This document shows positions 1 to 6,782 of a DNA stretch of 15,505 bases, one piece after another. Origin of the DNA: SAR202 cluster bacterium (GTDB lineage: Bacteria > Chloroflexota > Dehalococcoidia > Lucifugimonadales > UBA3495); contig VFHF01000210.1 in assembly GCA_009392095.1 (NCBI GenBank), forward strand, positions 1 through 15,505. The letters are read 5' to 3'. The position numbers and the translations under genes are program-made. Position 1 is the stretch's first letter. Each line of letters opens with the position of its first letter. The notes under the pieces are model-generated. The model saw only the letters and a program-made list of their open reading frames with translations. It was not told the DNA's origin and searched no databases.

Positions 1-144
1 TCAAGAAGATATTGTCTAATCGGTTTCCGTCCCCCGAATTTGGGAGAAAATCTGTACACTTCCTACCACATATGACCAGGTTACGGGCTCGATTGGGCCA
101 CTTATGAGCACTTATACTCAATTACAGTTAGGCACGGAGACGCA

Positions 145-202
145 CTTGAAAACCGTTATAACGGCAAGTCTATCGTGGGTCTGAATCCCACTCCCTTCGC
201 CA
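145..202 (+). other. tRNA-Ser(UGA) 3' half, probable integration-site remnant
   Basis: An anticodon loop CTTGAAA (145-151, anticodon TGA at 147-149) is followed by the 3' anticodon strand ACCGT, a long class II variable region, a T-stem GTGGG/CCCAC (175-179/187-191), a 3' acceptor strand with discriminator G, and an encoded CCA (200-202). The T-loop reads TCTGAAT instead of TTCGAAT. The 5' anticodon strand (140-144) pairs at only three of five positions, and no matching D-arm or 5' acceptor is visible upstream, so this is not a working tRNA. Tyrosine integrases typically use the stretch from anticodon loop to 3' end as their core site, and an integrase remnant lies next to it. The serine identity comes from anticodon and long variable arm. 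Confidence 0.75.
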
Positions 203-217
203 AAATAGGCGCAAAAT

Positions 218-249
218 GACCCCCAGACCGAAATCTAGGGGTCGTTTTT
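218..249 (+). terminator. Rho-independent terminator after the tRNA-Ser fragment
   Basis: A 10-bp stem with one mismatch (218-227 against 234-243) and a 6-nt loop is followed by GTTTTT at 244-249. It sits 15 bp downstream of the CCA end, where a tRNA terminator is expected. The host-side or element-side flank of the tRNA 3' end therefore survived with its terminator. Confidence 0.7.
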
Positions 250-305
250 GTCCGTTATTAGCCGCTATGGACAATCAATGGACCCACGGGTTCTTGAAAG
301 TTGAA

Positions 306-770
306 CTACCGCTTCATAATGTTAGCCACCGCCCCCGCCAACTCGTGCTGCATATTCGGCAGGATGTGGGAATACAGGCCAAGGGTGATGGTGATACTGG
401 AGTGGCCCAAGGCTTCTAACACAATCTTCGGGTAAATGTTCTTCTTTAACGCCAGGGTAGCGAAGGCACTGGGCACATTTGGTGCAACGGTTGAGCCCAG
501 AAGATTATCGACGACGACGTAAAGGACAATAAATCTACCGGGGAACGTGGTTAACCGGGCGGTTCCATCAGGCTTGCTGTTCGGTTGGTTAATCACCAAC
601 GGGTCACTGTTGGGACCTACTTTCTTGAAACTTACAAGAATATGGCTCATCATTTTGCAAATTTCGAGGTGTTGTAGCAAGATGGGGATGGGTTCAAGCC
701 CGTCCAACTGAGGCATTGGACCATATTCGAGATTGAGGTTGTAGAAGGACAGTATGATGTTTCGCGGCAA
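306..770 (-). pseudogene. Decayed tyrosine recombinase (phage-type integrase), C-terminal domain
   Basis: The last ~50 residues (306-464) are a clear tyrosine-recombinase C-terminus: FATLAL, a LGHSS box (His about residue 123), then ITLGLYSHILPNMQ with the nucleophilic Tyr about residue 133. Upstream residues ~25-100 still resemble the preceding part of the catalytic domain (LLQHLE, a PDGT turn, GRFIVL). However, the HxxR box normally read as HDLRHT is replaced by PNVPSA, and the first catalytic Arg and the DNA-binding N-terminus are absent. With two of the essential residues lost it cannot be active. It runs toward the tRNA-Ser fragment with its stop about 100 bp from the CCA, the usual int-att arrangement of tRNA-targeted islands. 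The 5' end is not a real start; coordinates give the open frame. Confidence 0.8.
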
Positions 771-806
771 GTCCAGGCATAACTGGTTTAATAAGGAGGG
801 TTACTT

Positions 807-1970
807 GTGGCTGATACACCTTTGTTCCCGGTGACTACCGTTGGCAGTTGGCCAAGGTCGACATCGCTTATCCGGGCATTGAGAGCCAAGCAAAACGGCG
901 AGATGTCAGATAGCGAATTTAATCGCTTAGCGGATCAAGAAGTCATTTCATGTATCCGGTCACAGGAAGAAGCTGGCGTAGATATTGTGACGGACGGTGA
1001 ACAACGGCGAGATAATTTCTATTCTTATGTGGTAGACAAGCTCGCGGGTATGCAATTAATGAAGGTCTCGGACCTATTAGACTATGCGAACGACCGGGCA
1101 AGGATGGAAGAAGTCTTACGAGCCTTGGACGTGCCTGCTTTCGCGATAAAGAGTCCCATTGTGGTCGATAAACTCGGGAAAAAAGAAGGTCTGTCACTCG
1201 ACGAATTGGCATTCATGAAAAAACATACAGACAGGCAGATTAAGATACCGATTCCAGGTCCGTACATGCTCACACGTTCTAGTTGGTTCGAAGGTCTATC
1301 CGATAAGGTCTACGAATCTGCGGAAGAATTGAGCAAAGACGTGGTGACCATTCTCAGAGAAGAAGTGCTTGCCCTTCGAGACATGGGCTGTGATTTCATT
1401 CAATTTGACGAGCCGATTCTGAGTCAGACTGTATTTGGAGAAGAATCAACCGAGACGTTTATGTGCGCCGCTCTACCGCAAAGAAGGGATCCGACAGAAG
1501 AACTAGAGTTTGCGGTGAGATTAATGAACGAAACCATGGAGGGTATATCTGGAGTCAGGACTGGAGTTCATGTATGCAGAGGGAACTGGAGCCGAAAAGA
1601 GGACGTATTGTTGGTGGGTAATTATGGCCCTATGTTACCCCACTTGATGCAGATGAACATCGATCAACTGGTATTAGAGTGCGCTACTCCCCGTGCTGGC
1701 GAGATGGAAGTTTTCAAGGAATACGCTAACGAAAAAGAAATCGGCCTAGGGGTCGTCAATCCCAGGACTGATGAAATCGAGCCCGTAGAAGACATCGTTG
1801 CGAGGGTACGAGATATACTGCAATATTTCAGCCCCGACAAAGTATATTTGAACCCCGATTGTGGGTTTGGTACTTTCGCCGAGCGTAATGTTAATACTCC
1901 TGAAATCGCAGAAAAGAAGCTTCAAGCCATGTCTGCAGCGGCCGTCATACTACGAGCCGAATTCGGATAA
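807..1970 (+). CDS. Core MetE-type cobalamin-independent methionine synthase family protein
   Basis: This 387-residue protein matches the C-terminal catalytic (beta/alpha)8 domain of MetE, a Zn-dependent methyltransferase acting on homocysteine-like thiols; full MetE is about twice as long. The zinc set is complete: H255 and C257 (HVCRGNW), E291 (LVLECATPR) and C352 (NPDCGFGTF). Other family marks are VGSWPR near residue 12, DIVTDGEQRRDNF near 59 and QFDEPILSQ near 199. The start is GTG at 807, fixed by AAGGAGG at 793-799. Stand-alone core MetE enzymes are known in Dehalococcoides, where a methylated corrinoid protein is the methyl donor. Here the donor is unknown, and other thiol methyl or alkyl transfers by this family are possible. 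It precedes an OsmC-like gene by 54 bp, probably in one operon. Base composition is more A/T-rich than genes to the right. Confidence 0.88.
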   Translation: MADTPLFPVTTVGSWPRSTSLIRALRAKQNGEMSDSEFNRLADQEVISCIRSQEEAGVDIVTDGEQRRDNFYSYVVDKLAGMQLMKVSDLLDYANDRARMEEVLRALDVPAFAIKSPIVVDKLGKKEGLSLDELAFMKKHTDRQIKIPIPGPYMLTRSSWFEGLSDKVYESAEELSKDVVTILREEVLALRDMGCDFIQFDEPILSQTVFGEESTETFMCAALPQRRDPTEELEFAVRLMNETMEGISGVRTGVHVCRGNWSRKEDVLLVGNYGPMLPHLMQMNIDQLVLECATPRAGEMEVFKEYANEKEIGLGVVNPRTDEIEPVEDIVARVRDILQYFSPDKVYLNPDCGFGTFAERNVNTPEIAEKKLQAMSAAAVILRAEFG

Positions 1971-2024
1971 TACTTGACCGGTTCACTCACGGTCGATGGC
2001 AAAACAATTCATAGGGAGGATACT

Positions 2025-2558
2025 ATGGCTCAGGAAGAAAACCTCAATGGCTTACCCAAAGAGAAGCTTATTGAAGTTCTAGAATCGTTCAGAGATCCAG
2101 AGGTGTTCAACGCCGTTACTGGACCGTGGAAATCCAGAGTAGTGTGGCAGGGGGGAATGAGAGCTAAAGCCTACATGCGAAATCACGTTGCCGAAATGGA
2201 TGAACCCGGTGACCTGACGGCAACCGATGTAGCTGCGAGCGCTCACGAGCAACTGTTATCAGCCATGGGTAGTTGTATAACCGTAGGCTACATCGTTAAC
2301 GCTACCAAACGTGGTGTCAGGGTTCACGATTTGGAAATAGCGGTAGACGGTTATTTCGATAATATCCGAAAGTGGGCAGGTGTAGAAGAAGAAGGAAATC
2401 CGGGATACGGCAGAATCAGCGCAAAGGCCTTCGTCCGAGCTGATGCGGATGAAGAAACACTACGAGACATCTTTCGACTTGCTGTAGAGGGCTCCCCGGT
2501 TACCCAGACAATCCGGCATGCCAACGAAGTTTCAACAGAGCTAGAGGTTATCGGTTAG
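2025..2558 (+). CDS. OsmC/Ohr family protein lacking the second cysteine
   Basis: The 177-residue protein carries the OsmC fold pattern: a GG-M-A-KAYMRNH strand region near residues 43-55, the central helix with SAMGSCITVGY (C84), and a C-terminal half with DLEIAVDGYFDNIR. OsmC and Ohr are dithiol hydroperoxide reductases that use two cysteines. Here the first is present, but the site normally reading CPV is SPVTQT, with S157. A one-cysteine OsmC cannot run the usual disulfide cycle, so a thiol-transfer, persulfide or binding role is possible (inference). ATG 2025 was chosen because GGGAGGA lies just upstream (2014-2020); an in-frame TTG at 1974 lacks support. It follows the core MetE gene and precedes a rhodanese, suggesting a shared sulfur theme. 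Confidence 0.82.
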   Translation: MAQEENLNGLPKEKLIEVLESFRDPEVFNAVTGPWKSRVVWQGGMRAKAYMRNHVAEMDEPGDLTATDVAASAHEQLLSAMGSCITVGYIVNATKRGVRVHDLEIAVDGYFDNIRKWAGVEEEGNPGYGRISAKAFVRADADEETLRDIFRLAVEGSPVTQTIRHANEVSTELEVIG

Positions 2559-2781
2559 CGGACTCTGGCCTACTTGGCGTTGAGGAATCGAATGTTCCTA
2601 CCGACGCTTTGTGAAACATATTCTGTAATCATTCGCAAACAGCTCTATCGTTTTCAAGTCGATTCTTACGATTAGAGGCACGGACCGGCACAGATTCTTT
2701 ATCCGATTTGCCGATCGCCACAAAGGCGCGGAAATTCCAGTGGCTATTTGAACTAGTGATACATACGGGACAGAGGTATAG

Positions 2782-3591
2782 ATGACAACATATGTCTCGG
2801 CCGATTGGGTTGCCTCGTGTATAAGTGATCCCAACTTCCTGATCATCGACACCCGTTACTCGATGCGGCATTTGATGGGACACCTGCAACATGCAGTAAA
2901 TGTGCCGCCCCCGAAGCTACGCAACCCGCAGGGCGAATTGCTTTCGCCAAACGAACTCTCAGACTTATTCGGGGCTGCTGGGTTGGGTGATTTTATTACA
3001 CCCATCTTGTATGACGGTTACGACGGAAGGAATTCCGCGTTTGTTGCATGGATTTTGGAGTATTTAGGCCGAAATGATACCCACATAATGGATATAGTTT
3101 ACGATGAATGGAAGGCACAAGACAGAGAGGTTTTCTATCGGCCAGTGCCTAGGACAGAAAGGCAGTTCACGTCTCACATAAACCCCGCTGTTAGAGCTAG
3201 CCTCGAATACGTTTCCCATACCGAGGGTTTAACGTTAGTTGACACACGTAGTCTTGAAGAATTTGAAGGGCGAAGTGATGCTGACCAAATCCCTGGACAT
3301 ATTCCGGGCGCAATCAACGTTGTTTGGCAGGCCTTAGTAGGTCGAGATGGCAAATTGCTCTGTGGTGAAGATGAAGCACGCCGAATAATTGAAGAAGCCA
3401 AAATCGATGGTTCTAATACTATTGTGACCTATTGCAAAGTTGGGGCTCGGGCTGCGGTCGGATATCAGATGCTTAAGCAACTGGGGTTTGACGTCAAATT
3501 ATTTGATGGCTCTTATTCTGAATGGGAGAAGAGCGGACTACCGGTAAAAAATCCTAGCGGTGGAGGTGACCCCGCGTCGGTTCGACTCTGA
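2782..3591 (+). CDS. Two-domain sulfurtransferase (rhodanese)
   Basis: The 269-residue protein has two rhodanese domains. The N-terminal one (about 5-120) has LIIDTRYSMRHLMGH and YDGYDGRNSA, with Asp78 in place of the catalytic cysteine, as is normal for the structural domain. The C-terminal one (about 135-257) has LTLVDTRSLEEF, IPGHIPGAINV and the active-site loop YCKVGARA with C218, which would carry a persulfide. Length is close to the usual ~280. The loop sequence does not decide between thiosulfate and 3-mercaptopyruvate as donor. ATG 2782 follows a modest GAGG. A 223-bp gap separates it from the OsmC-like gene, so it may have its own promoter, although I saw no convincing one. A hairpin terminator follows 56 bp after the stop. 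Likely cytoplasmic; no signal peptide. Confidence 0.9.
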   Translation: MTTYVSADWVASCISDPNFLIIDTRYSMRHLMGHLQHAVNVPPPKLRNPQGELLSPNELSDLFGAAGLGDFITPILYDGYDGRNSAFVAWILEYLGRNDTHIMDIVYDEWKAQDREVFYRPVPRTERQFTSHINPAVRASLEYVSHTEGLTLVDTRSLEEFEGRSDADQIPGHIPGAINVVWQALVGRDGKLLCGEDEARRIIEEAKIDGSNTIVTYCKVGARAAVGYQMLKQLGFDVKLFDGSYSEWEKSGLPVKNPSGGGDPASVRL

Positions 3592-3647
3592 CCTTCGGCA
3601 TCACTCATTCTAGGCCCGAAAAGATTCGTGACCATTCGATTCAAAAC

Positions 3648-3680
3648 AAAGCCCCCTACCATTACAGTTGGGGGCTTTCT
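3648..3680. terminator. Bidirectional Rho-independent terminator
   Basis: A perfect 9-bp stem AAAGCCCCC/GGGGGCTTT (3648-3656/3670-3678) has a 13-nt loop. T-rich sequence follows on the plus strand, and the minus strand reads TTTGTTTTGAAT after the stem, so it can end the rhodanese transcript and any minus-strand transcript from the tRNA-Sec side. Confidence 0.8.
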
Positions 3681-3719
3681 TGTTGGCTGAAATCAGTCTA
3701 TTTCGTGCCTAACACTGTC

Positions 3720-3784
3720 TGGCGAGAGTGCGAGGGAGTCGAACCCACCTACCCCGCTCGTCACGATGCATAGCGGATTTGAAA
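3720..3784 (-). other. tRNA-Sec(UCA) 3' half, probable integration-site remnant
   Basis: Read on the minus strand: anticodon loop TTTCAAA (3784-3778, anticodon TCA), 3' strand TCCGC, a long variable region, then T-arm GTGGG-TTCGACT-CCCTC, acceptor strand GCACTCTC, discriminator G and CCA (3722-3720). Between T-stem and discriminator there are 8 nt, matching the 8-bp acceptor that distinguishes bacterial selenocysteine tRNA; the TTCGACT loop also fits. Upstream of the loop the sequence stops matching: the 5' anticodon strand reads TCCGA where GCGGA is needed, and no partner acceptor GAGAGTGC is present. The T-stem has one T-T mismatch. It is therefore a fragment, breaking at the anticodon loop as integrase att sites do. 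selC is a classic island insertion site. Confidence 0.72.
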
Positions 3785-3899
3785 TCGGAACACGATTGTC
3801 CAATCTTGCCATTTCCTGTTGTATTCTATCCTGTTCCGATTCTGCACCCAGGCGAAATCCTTAAGTAGGTTCCGTCTAGTACCATCGAATCTCAAAGGT

Positions 3900-4216
3900 T
3901 CAGACCATCCGTAAAATCCCTGCAAACGCCTGCCATGCAAGGACGGATTTAGAGCTTAAACTCAACAAAATGTAAACCCGCTCACCAAAAAGATAATCGT
4001 GCCAGGGTCCGACTTTTTTTATTGGAGCACCATGTTGATAGCAAAGACGTTAAAGAATAAGAATATAGAGCCAAAGATCCCATAGACGAAGCCTGGGGGG
4101 CCACCGTCGCCACTGCCAGCACCGAACAGATAAATTCCAATCACCACCCAAGGCATGATTCCTGCGAATGTTCCGAACCAAAAAGGTGTCCAGTTAACAT
4201 CTATGTCGGAAGGTCT
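3900..4216 (-). pseudogene. Heliorhodopsin, C-terminal half, frameshifted
   Basis: Two minus-strand reading frames join into the last three helices of a heliorhodopsin. The first (4216-4022) reads TPFWFGTFAGIMPW, then IYLFGAG, PPGFVYGIFGSIF and FFNVFAINMVLQ, and ends at TAA 4021-4019. The next frame (4013-3900) continues VGPWHDYLFGERVYILLSL and SSKSVLAWQAFAG to a TGA, so the retinal Schiff-base lysine is present (codon 3950-3948). The shift lies in an A-run where a codon such as TAT followed by AAAAAA would restore the frame, consistent with one lost base. Helices A-D and the start are missing. Matching is by memory of heliorhodopsin 48C12 (PFWFGCIAG, PGFVYG, GERAYIVLSL, KSALAWQ). A sequencing error could explain the shift but not the missing N-terminal half. 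Confidence 0.85.
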
Positions 4217-4464
4217 CTACCAACCGTAAACACTCCAACGTACTACAGCGCATCATGGGCTATCTAAAAAAGTACCTGGATAGCCACGACAAGCGCGAAA
4301 TGGTTGAAGTGATCGACCAGTATCGCCAAGAGTTCTTACCCCTGGTAGTACCGATTACTCTGTTGCGACATCACTTAAACAGACATCCAGTTCCAGAATG
4401 GGTCAAGCAGCAGACTTATCTGAACCCAGATCCCCGGGAGCTCATGTTGCGAAACCACGTTTAA
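4210..4464 (+). pseudogene. YbgA/DUF1722 family protein, C-terminal fragment
   Basis: The frame reads RKHSNVLQRIMGYLKKYL (from about 4225), then DKREMVEVIDQYRQ, LVVPITLLRHHL and YLNPDPRELMLRNHV before TAA 4464. This is the DUF1722 C-terminal module as I know it from E. coli YbgA and from DUF523-DUF1722 fusions. Only about 84 residues are present and similarity begins upstream of the first ATG (4255), with no start codon or ribosome binding site where the match begins, so I call it a truncated gene. Its broken end lies at the same place (about 4205-4219) as the broken end of the divergent heliorhodopsin fragment, which points to one deletion or recombination joint. The molecular function of the family is poorly known. 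Confidence 0.72.
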
Positions 4465-4489
4465 TTCCGAGACTGAGCCCTATGACAGC

Positions 4490-4539
4490 CTTGGCTAGCA
4501 CAAATGCCAACACGGCCAGATTGCGCTAGAATAGCCAAG
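4490..4539. repeat. 8-bp inverted repeat upstream of the LLM gene
   Basis: CTTGGCTA (4490-4497) and TAGCCAAG (4532-4539) are perfect complements separated by 34 bp, in the leader of the flavin monooxygenase gene. It could be an operator or an RNA stem; nothing else supports a role. Confidence 0.35.
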
Positions 4540-4615
4540 TAATTTCGGAAATACTCTTTCAAGGCTGTTGGACCGTACCGGGATCAATGCCGCGAAAGGA
4601 CCACAAGGAGACATC

Positions 4616-5734
4616 ATGGACTTTGGGTTATTCGATACCTGGAATGCCTTGTACGCCGGCGGCACGATGCCTTGGGACCCCAAATACGAAAACGGGGAGA
4701 TGCTCGAATCTGAGGCTTACACCAAGAACTTCGAACAGGTCGATGCGGTCGAAGCCATGGGCTGGGATTACATCTGGCTCGGCGGAGGCCACTTTTCCAA
4801 ACAGGCCAGCATGGACCCTCAGGTACTTATGTTGGCTGCGGTGATTGCTGCCCGCACCAAGAACATCAAGATCGGTTCTTCCATCCACCGGCCTTTGATG
4901 AAGCTCGCCGGTGAAGAGTTATCGGAAAGAGCGCTTCCCCATGAACGGTACGCGTTCGACAACCTGATGTTGGATGACCCCTTCCAGACCGCTGAACAGG
5001 TCTCGATAGTCGATCAGGTCAGCCAGGGCCGTTTCATATACGGCGCGGGAGCGCGGTCTCGCGGTTCAGACGAGCGCCGTGATTACTTCTTTGAGTTCCT
5101 GGAAGTCATGAAACAGCTCTGGACGGAGGACCACTTCTCCGGGTTCGAAGGTAAGTACTACAACTACCCAGCGTTCTACGAGCCATATCTCTCTATCCCA
5201 AAGCCCTACCAGAAGCCCTATCCCGAGATGCTGCTGCCCGTGGATAGCCAGGAGAGCTTCGTTCCCATGGGAAAGATGGGTTATAAGATAGCCATCGGCG
5301 CTGGAAGTTCCACCCACAATCTCCGGGGCACGACGATCCTGCTAGAAGACGTGAAGAGCTATCGGAAAGCCTGGAAAGATGCCGGGCACCCAGGCGAGCC
5401 GACTACCGTGGTCCGCATACCGACGCTACTGGCCGACACTGCAGAGCAAGCCGAAGAACAGAGCGAAGAGCTGATGAAGCTGGCCAGGCTGTATTTCTCT
5501 GGGCGAATGGGCATAGGAAGCACCGACGCAGGCTCGGCTAGCCCTGAAACAACCCAGGAAGTGAACCTGTTCGGAACAGCGGAAGAGGTGGTGGACAAGA
5601 TCCATGTACTGCGAGAGCAATACGGCACCGATGAGATCATGTTCGAGGTCAACTGGACCTCATCCGTCCCGCGCGAGGTGGTCACGAAGACCATGCAGAT
5701 ACTCACAGACAAGGTGATTCCAGAGTTCAAGTAG
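4616..5734 (+). CDS. LLM-class (luciferase-like) flavin-dependent monooxygenase
   Basis: The 372-residue protein has the bacterial luciferase-like TIM-barrel pattern: MDFGLFDTW at the N-terminus, then AVEAMGWDYIWLGGGHFS, a core AAVIAARTKNIKIGSSIHRPL, and AEQVSIVDQVSQGRFIYGAGARSRGSDERRDYF, followed by FFEFLEVMKQLW. Late in the chain come NLFGTAEEVVDKI and a C-terminal helix. Such enzymes use reduced FMN (or F420) to oxygenate organic substrates; the substrate cannot be read from the sequence. SAR202 bacteria are known for many paralogues proposed to attack recalcitrant organic matter. ATG 4616 was chosen because AAGGAG (4605-4610) sits 5 bp upstream; the open frame begins further upstream at 4568 without support. 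A strong terminator follows, so it is probably a single-gene unit, with an unidentified flavin reductase elsewhere. Confidence 0.9.
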   Translation: MDFGLFDTWNALYAGGTMPWDPKYENGEMLESEAYTKNFEQVDAVEAMGWDYIWLGGGHFSKQASMDPQVLMLAAVIAARTKNIKIGSSIHRPLMKLAGEELSERALPHERYAFDNLMLDDPFQTAEQVSIVDQVSQGRFIYGAGARSRGSDERRDYFFEFLEVMKQLWTEDHFSGFEGKYYNYPAFYEPYLSIPKPYQKPYPEMLLPVDSQESFVPMGKMGYKIAIGAGSSTHNLRGTTILLEDVKSYRKAWKDAGHPGEPTTVVRIPTLLADTAEQAEEQSEELMKLARLYFSGRMGIGSTDAGSASPETTQEVNLFGTAEEVVDKIHVLREQYGTDEIMFEVNWTSSVPREVVTKTMQILTDKVIPEFK

Positions 5735-5762
5735 TTTGGGAACCCCTTCAAGTTTTATCGCT

Positions 5763-5793
5763 AAAAAGCCCCCTCCGCCGAGGGGGCTTTTTT
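5763..5793 (+). terminator. Rho-independent terminator after the LLM gene
   Basis: A 12-bp stem of AAAAAGCCCCCT and its complement (5763-5774/5781-5792) with a 6-nt loop CCGCCG ends in a run of T. It separates the LLM gene from the downstream operon and is nearly symmetric, so it could also act in reverse. Confidence 0.9.
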
Positions 5794-5801
5794 AAGACCA
5801 G

Positions 5802-5882
5802 GGCCGCCCGAATAGAAGTTCTGGCATAATGGCGGCTCCGGTGGCCCAACTAACAAGCCATCAAGCTCTAAGGCCGCCCGAA
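5802..5882 (+). promoter_or_regulatory. Possible extended -10 promoter with an 11-bp direct repeat
   Basis: TGGCATAAT (5822-5830) fits an extended -10 element (TG, one base, then CATAAT, five of six to consensus) without a recognisable -35. The 11-mer GGCCGCCCGAA occurs at 5802-5812 and again at 5872-5882, flanking the -10 and the start region of the SDR operon. The repeat could be an operator pair. Both are pattern matches only. Confidence 0.35.
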
Positions 5883-5907
5883 CTTACACCTGCAAGAGGA
5901 GTGAAAT

Positions 5908-6699
5908 ATGGCACGCCTATCAGGAAAAACCGCTTTGATCACCGGAGGGGCTGGAGGGATCGGCCAGGCGGCCGCCCGGCTATTCACTGCGGAAGGTGCC
6001 CGGGTCGCATTAGTCGACCGCGACGAGGCTGCCCTCCAGGCTGTCGTGCAGTCCATCGGAGAGGAATCAGCCAGTTACATCGTCGCTGACGTTACCCAAC
6101 CCGAACAAGTCGAAAGCTATGTGAAGACAGCCGTCGACCGTTGGGGCGGCTTCGACATCTACCTAGCGAACGCTGGAATAGAGGGCATGGTCTCCCCGAT
6201 ATCCGACTATCCCATCGACGTCTTCGAACAGGTCATCGCCGTCAATGTCACCGGAGTCTGGCTGGGTCTTAAATATGTGATTCCAGTCATGCGTGAGCGC
6301 GGCGGCGGTAGCATCGTGATCACCTCCTCCACCGCCGGGATCGGCGGAACTGCGGGAATGTCGGCATACACCACCAGCAAGCATGCAGTCATCGGCATGA
6401 TGCGAACGGCCGCTCTGGAGTGCGCCCCCATGGGCATCCGGGTGAACACCGTGAATCCGGCGCCAATCGAGACCCGTATGATGCGCTCTTTGGAAGAGAT
6501 GCGGGTCGCGGCGGCGGATGATTCGGAGGTAACTGTGGAGAGGACCAAACAAGCCTATTCTGCACGTATCCCCCTGCAGCGCTATGGGAACCCCGAGGAA
6601 GTGGCGAGGCTGATGATGTTCCTTGCTAGCGACGACAGCAGTTATTGCACCGGTGGTGTGTACATGGTCGATGGTGGCCGGTCCGCCGGAAGCCCTTAA
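5908..6699 (+). CDS. Short-chain dehydrogenase/reductase (classical SDR)
   Basis: The 263-residue protein is a complete classical SDR. It shows the Rossmann motif TGGAGGIG (12-19), Asp37 at the end of the second strand (VALVDRD), which favours NAD(H) over NADP(H), NAG at 88-90, and the catalytic set ITSS (Ser141), Tyr154 and Lys158 (YTTSK). The C-terminal YMVDGGRSAG is typical. It would oxidise an alcohol or reduce a ketone or aldehyde; the substrate is not readable. ATG 5908 has AGAGGAG 6 bp upstream (5895-5901). It is the first gene of a likely three-gene operon with an alpha/beta hydrolase and a RidA-family gene on the same strand, after a terminator. The neighbourhood suggests oxidation of a product released by monooxygenase or hydrolase action. 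Confidence 0.92.
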   Translation: MARLSGKTALITGGAGGIGQAAARLFTAEGARVALVDRDEAALQAVVQSIGEESASYIVADVTQPEQVESYVKTAVDRWGGFDIYLANAGIEGMVSPISDYPIDVFEQVIAVNVTGVWLGLKYVIPVMRERGGGSIVITSSTAGIGGTAGMSAYTTSKHAVIGMMRTAALECAPMGIRVNTVNPAPIETRMMRSLEEMRVAAADDSEVTVERTKQAYSARIPLQRYGNPEEVARLMMFLASDDSSYCTGGVYMVDGGRSAGSP

Positions 6700-6782
6700 A
6701 ACGTTTGATTGCCGGTGCCTCCTTCCGTGGTTATCATCACTCGGTCGCACGCGGTCACAATCTCACCGACGAGAACTGAGAC

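Noticed and set aside
99..115. Repeated CACTTAT as integrase arm sites
   Set aside because: Only two 7-bp copies in an A/T-rich stretch; expected by chance and no known consensus for this integrase.
5868..6750. Long minus-strand frames under the SDR gene
   Set aside because: They mirror the codon structure of the G/C-rich SDR gene and show no protein motif.
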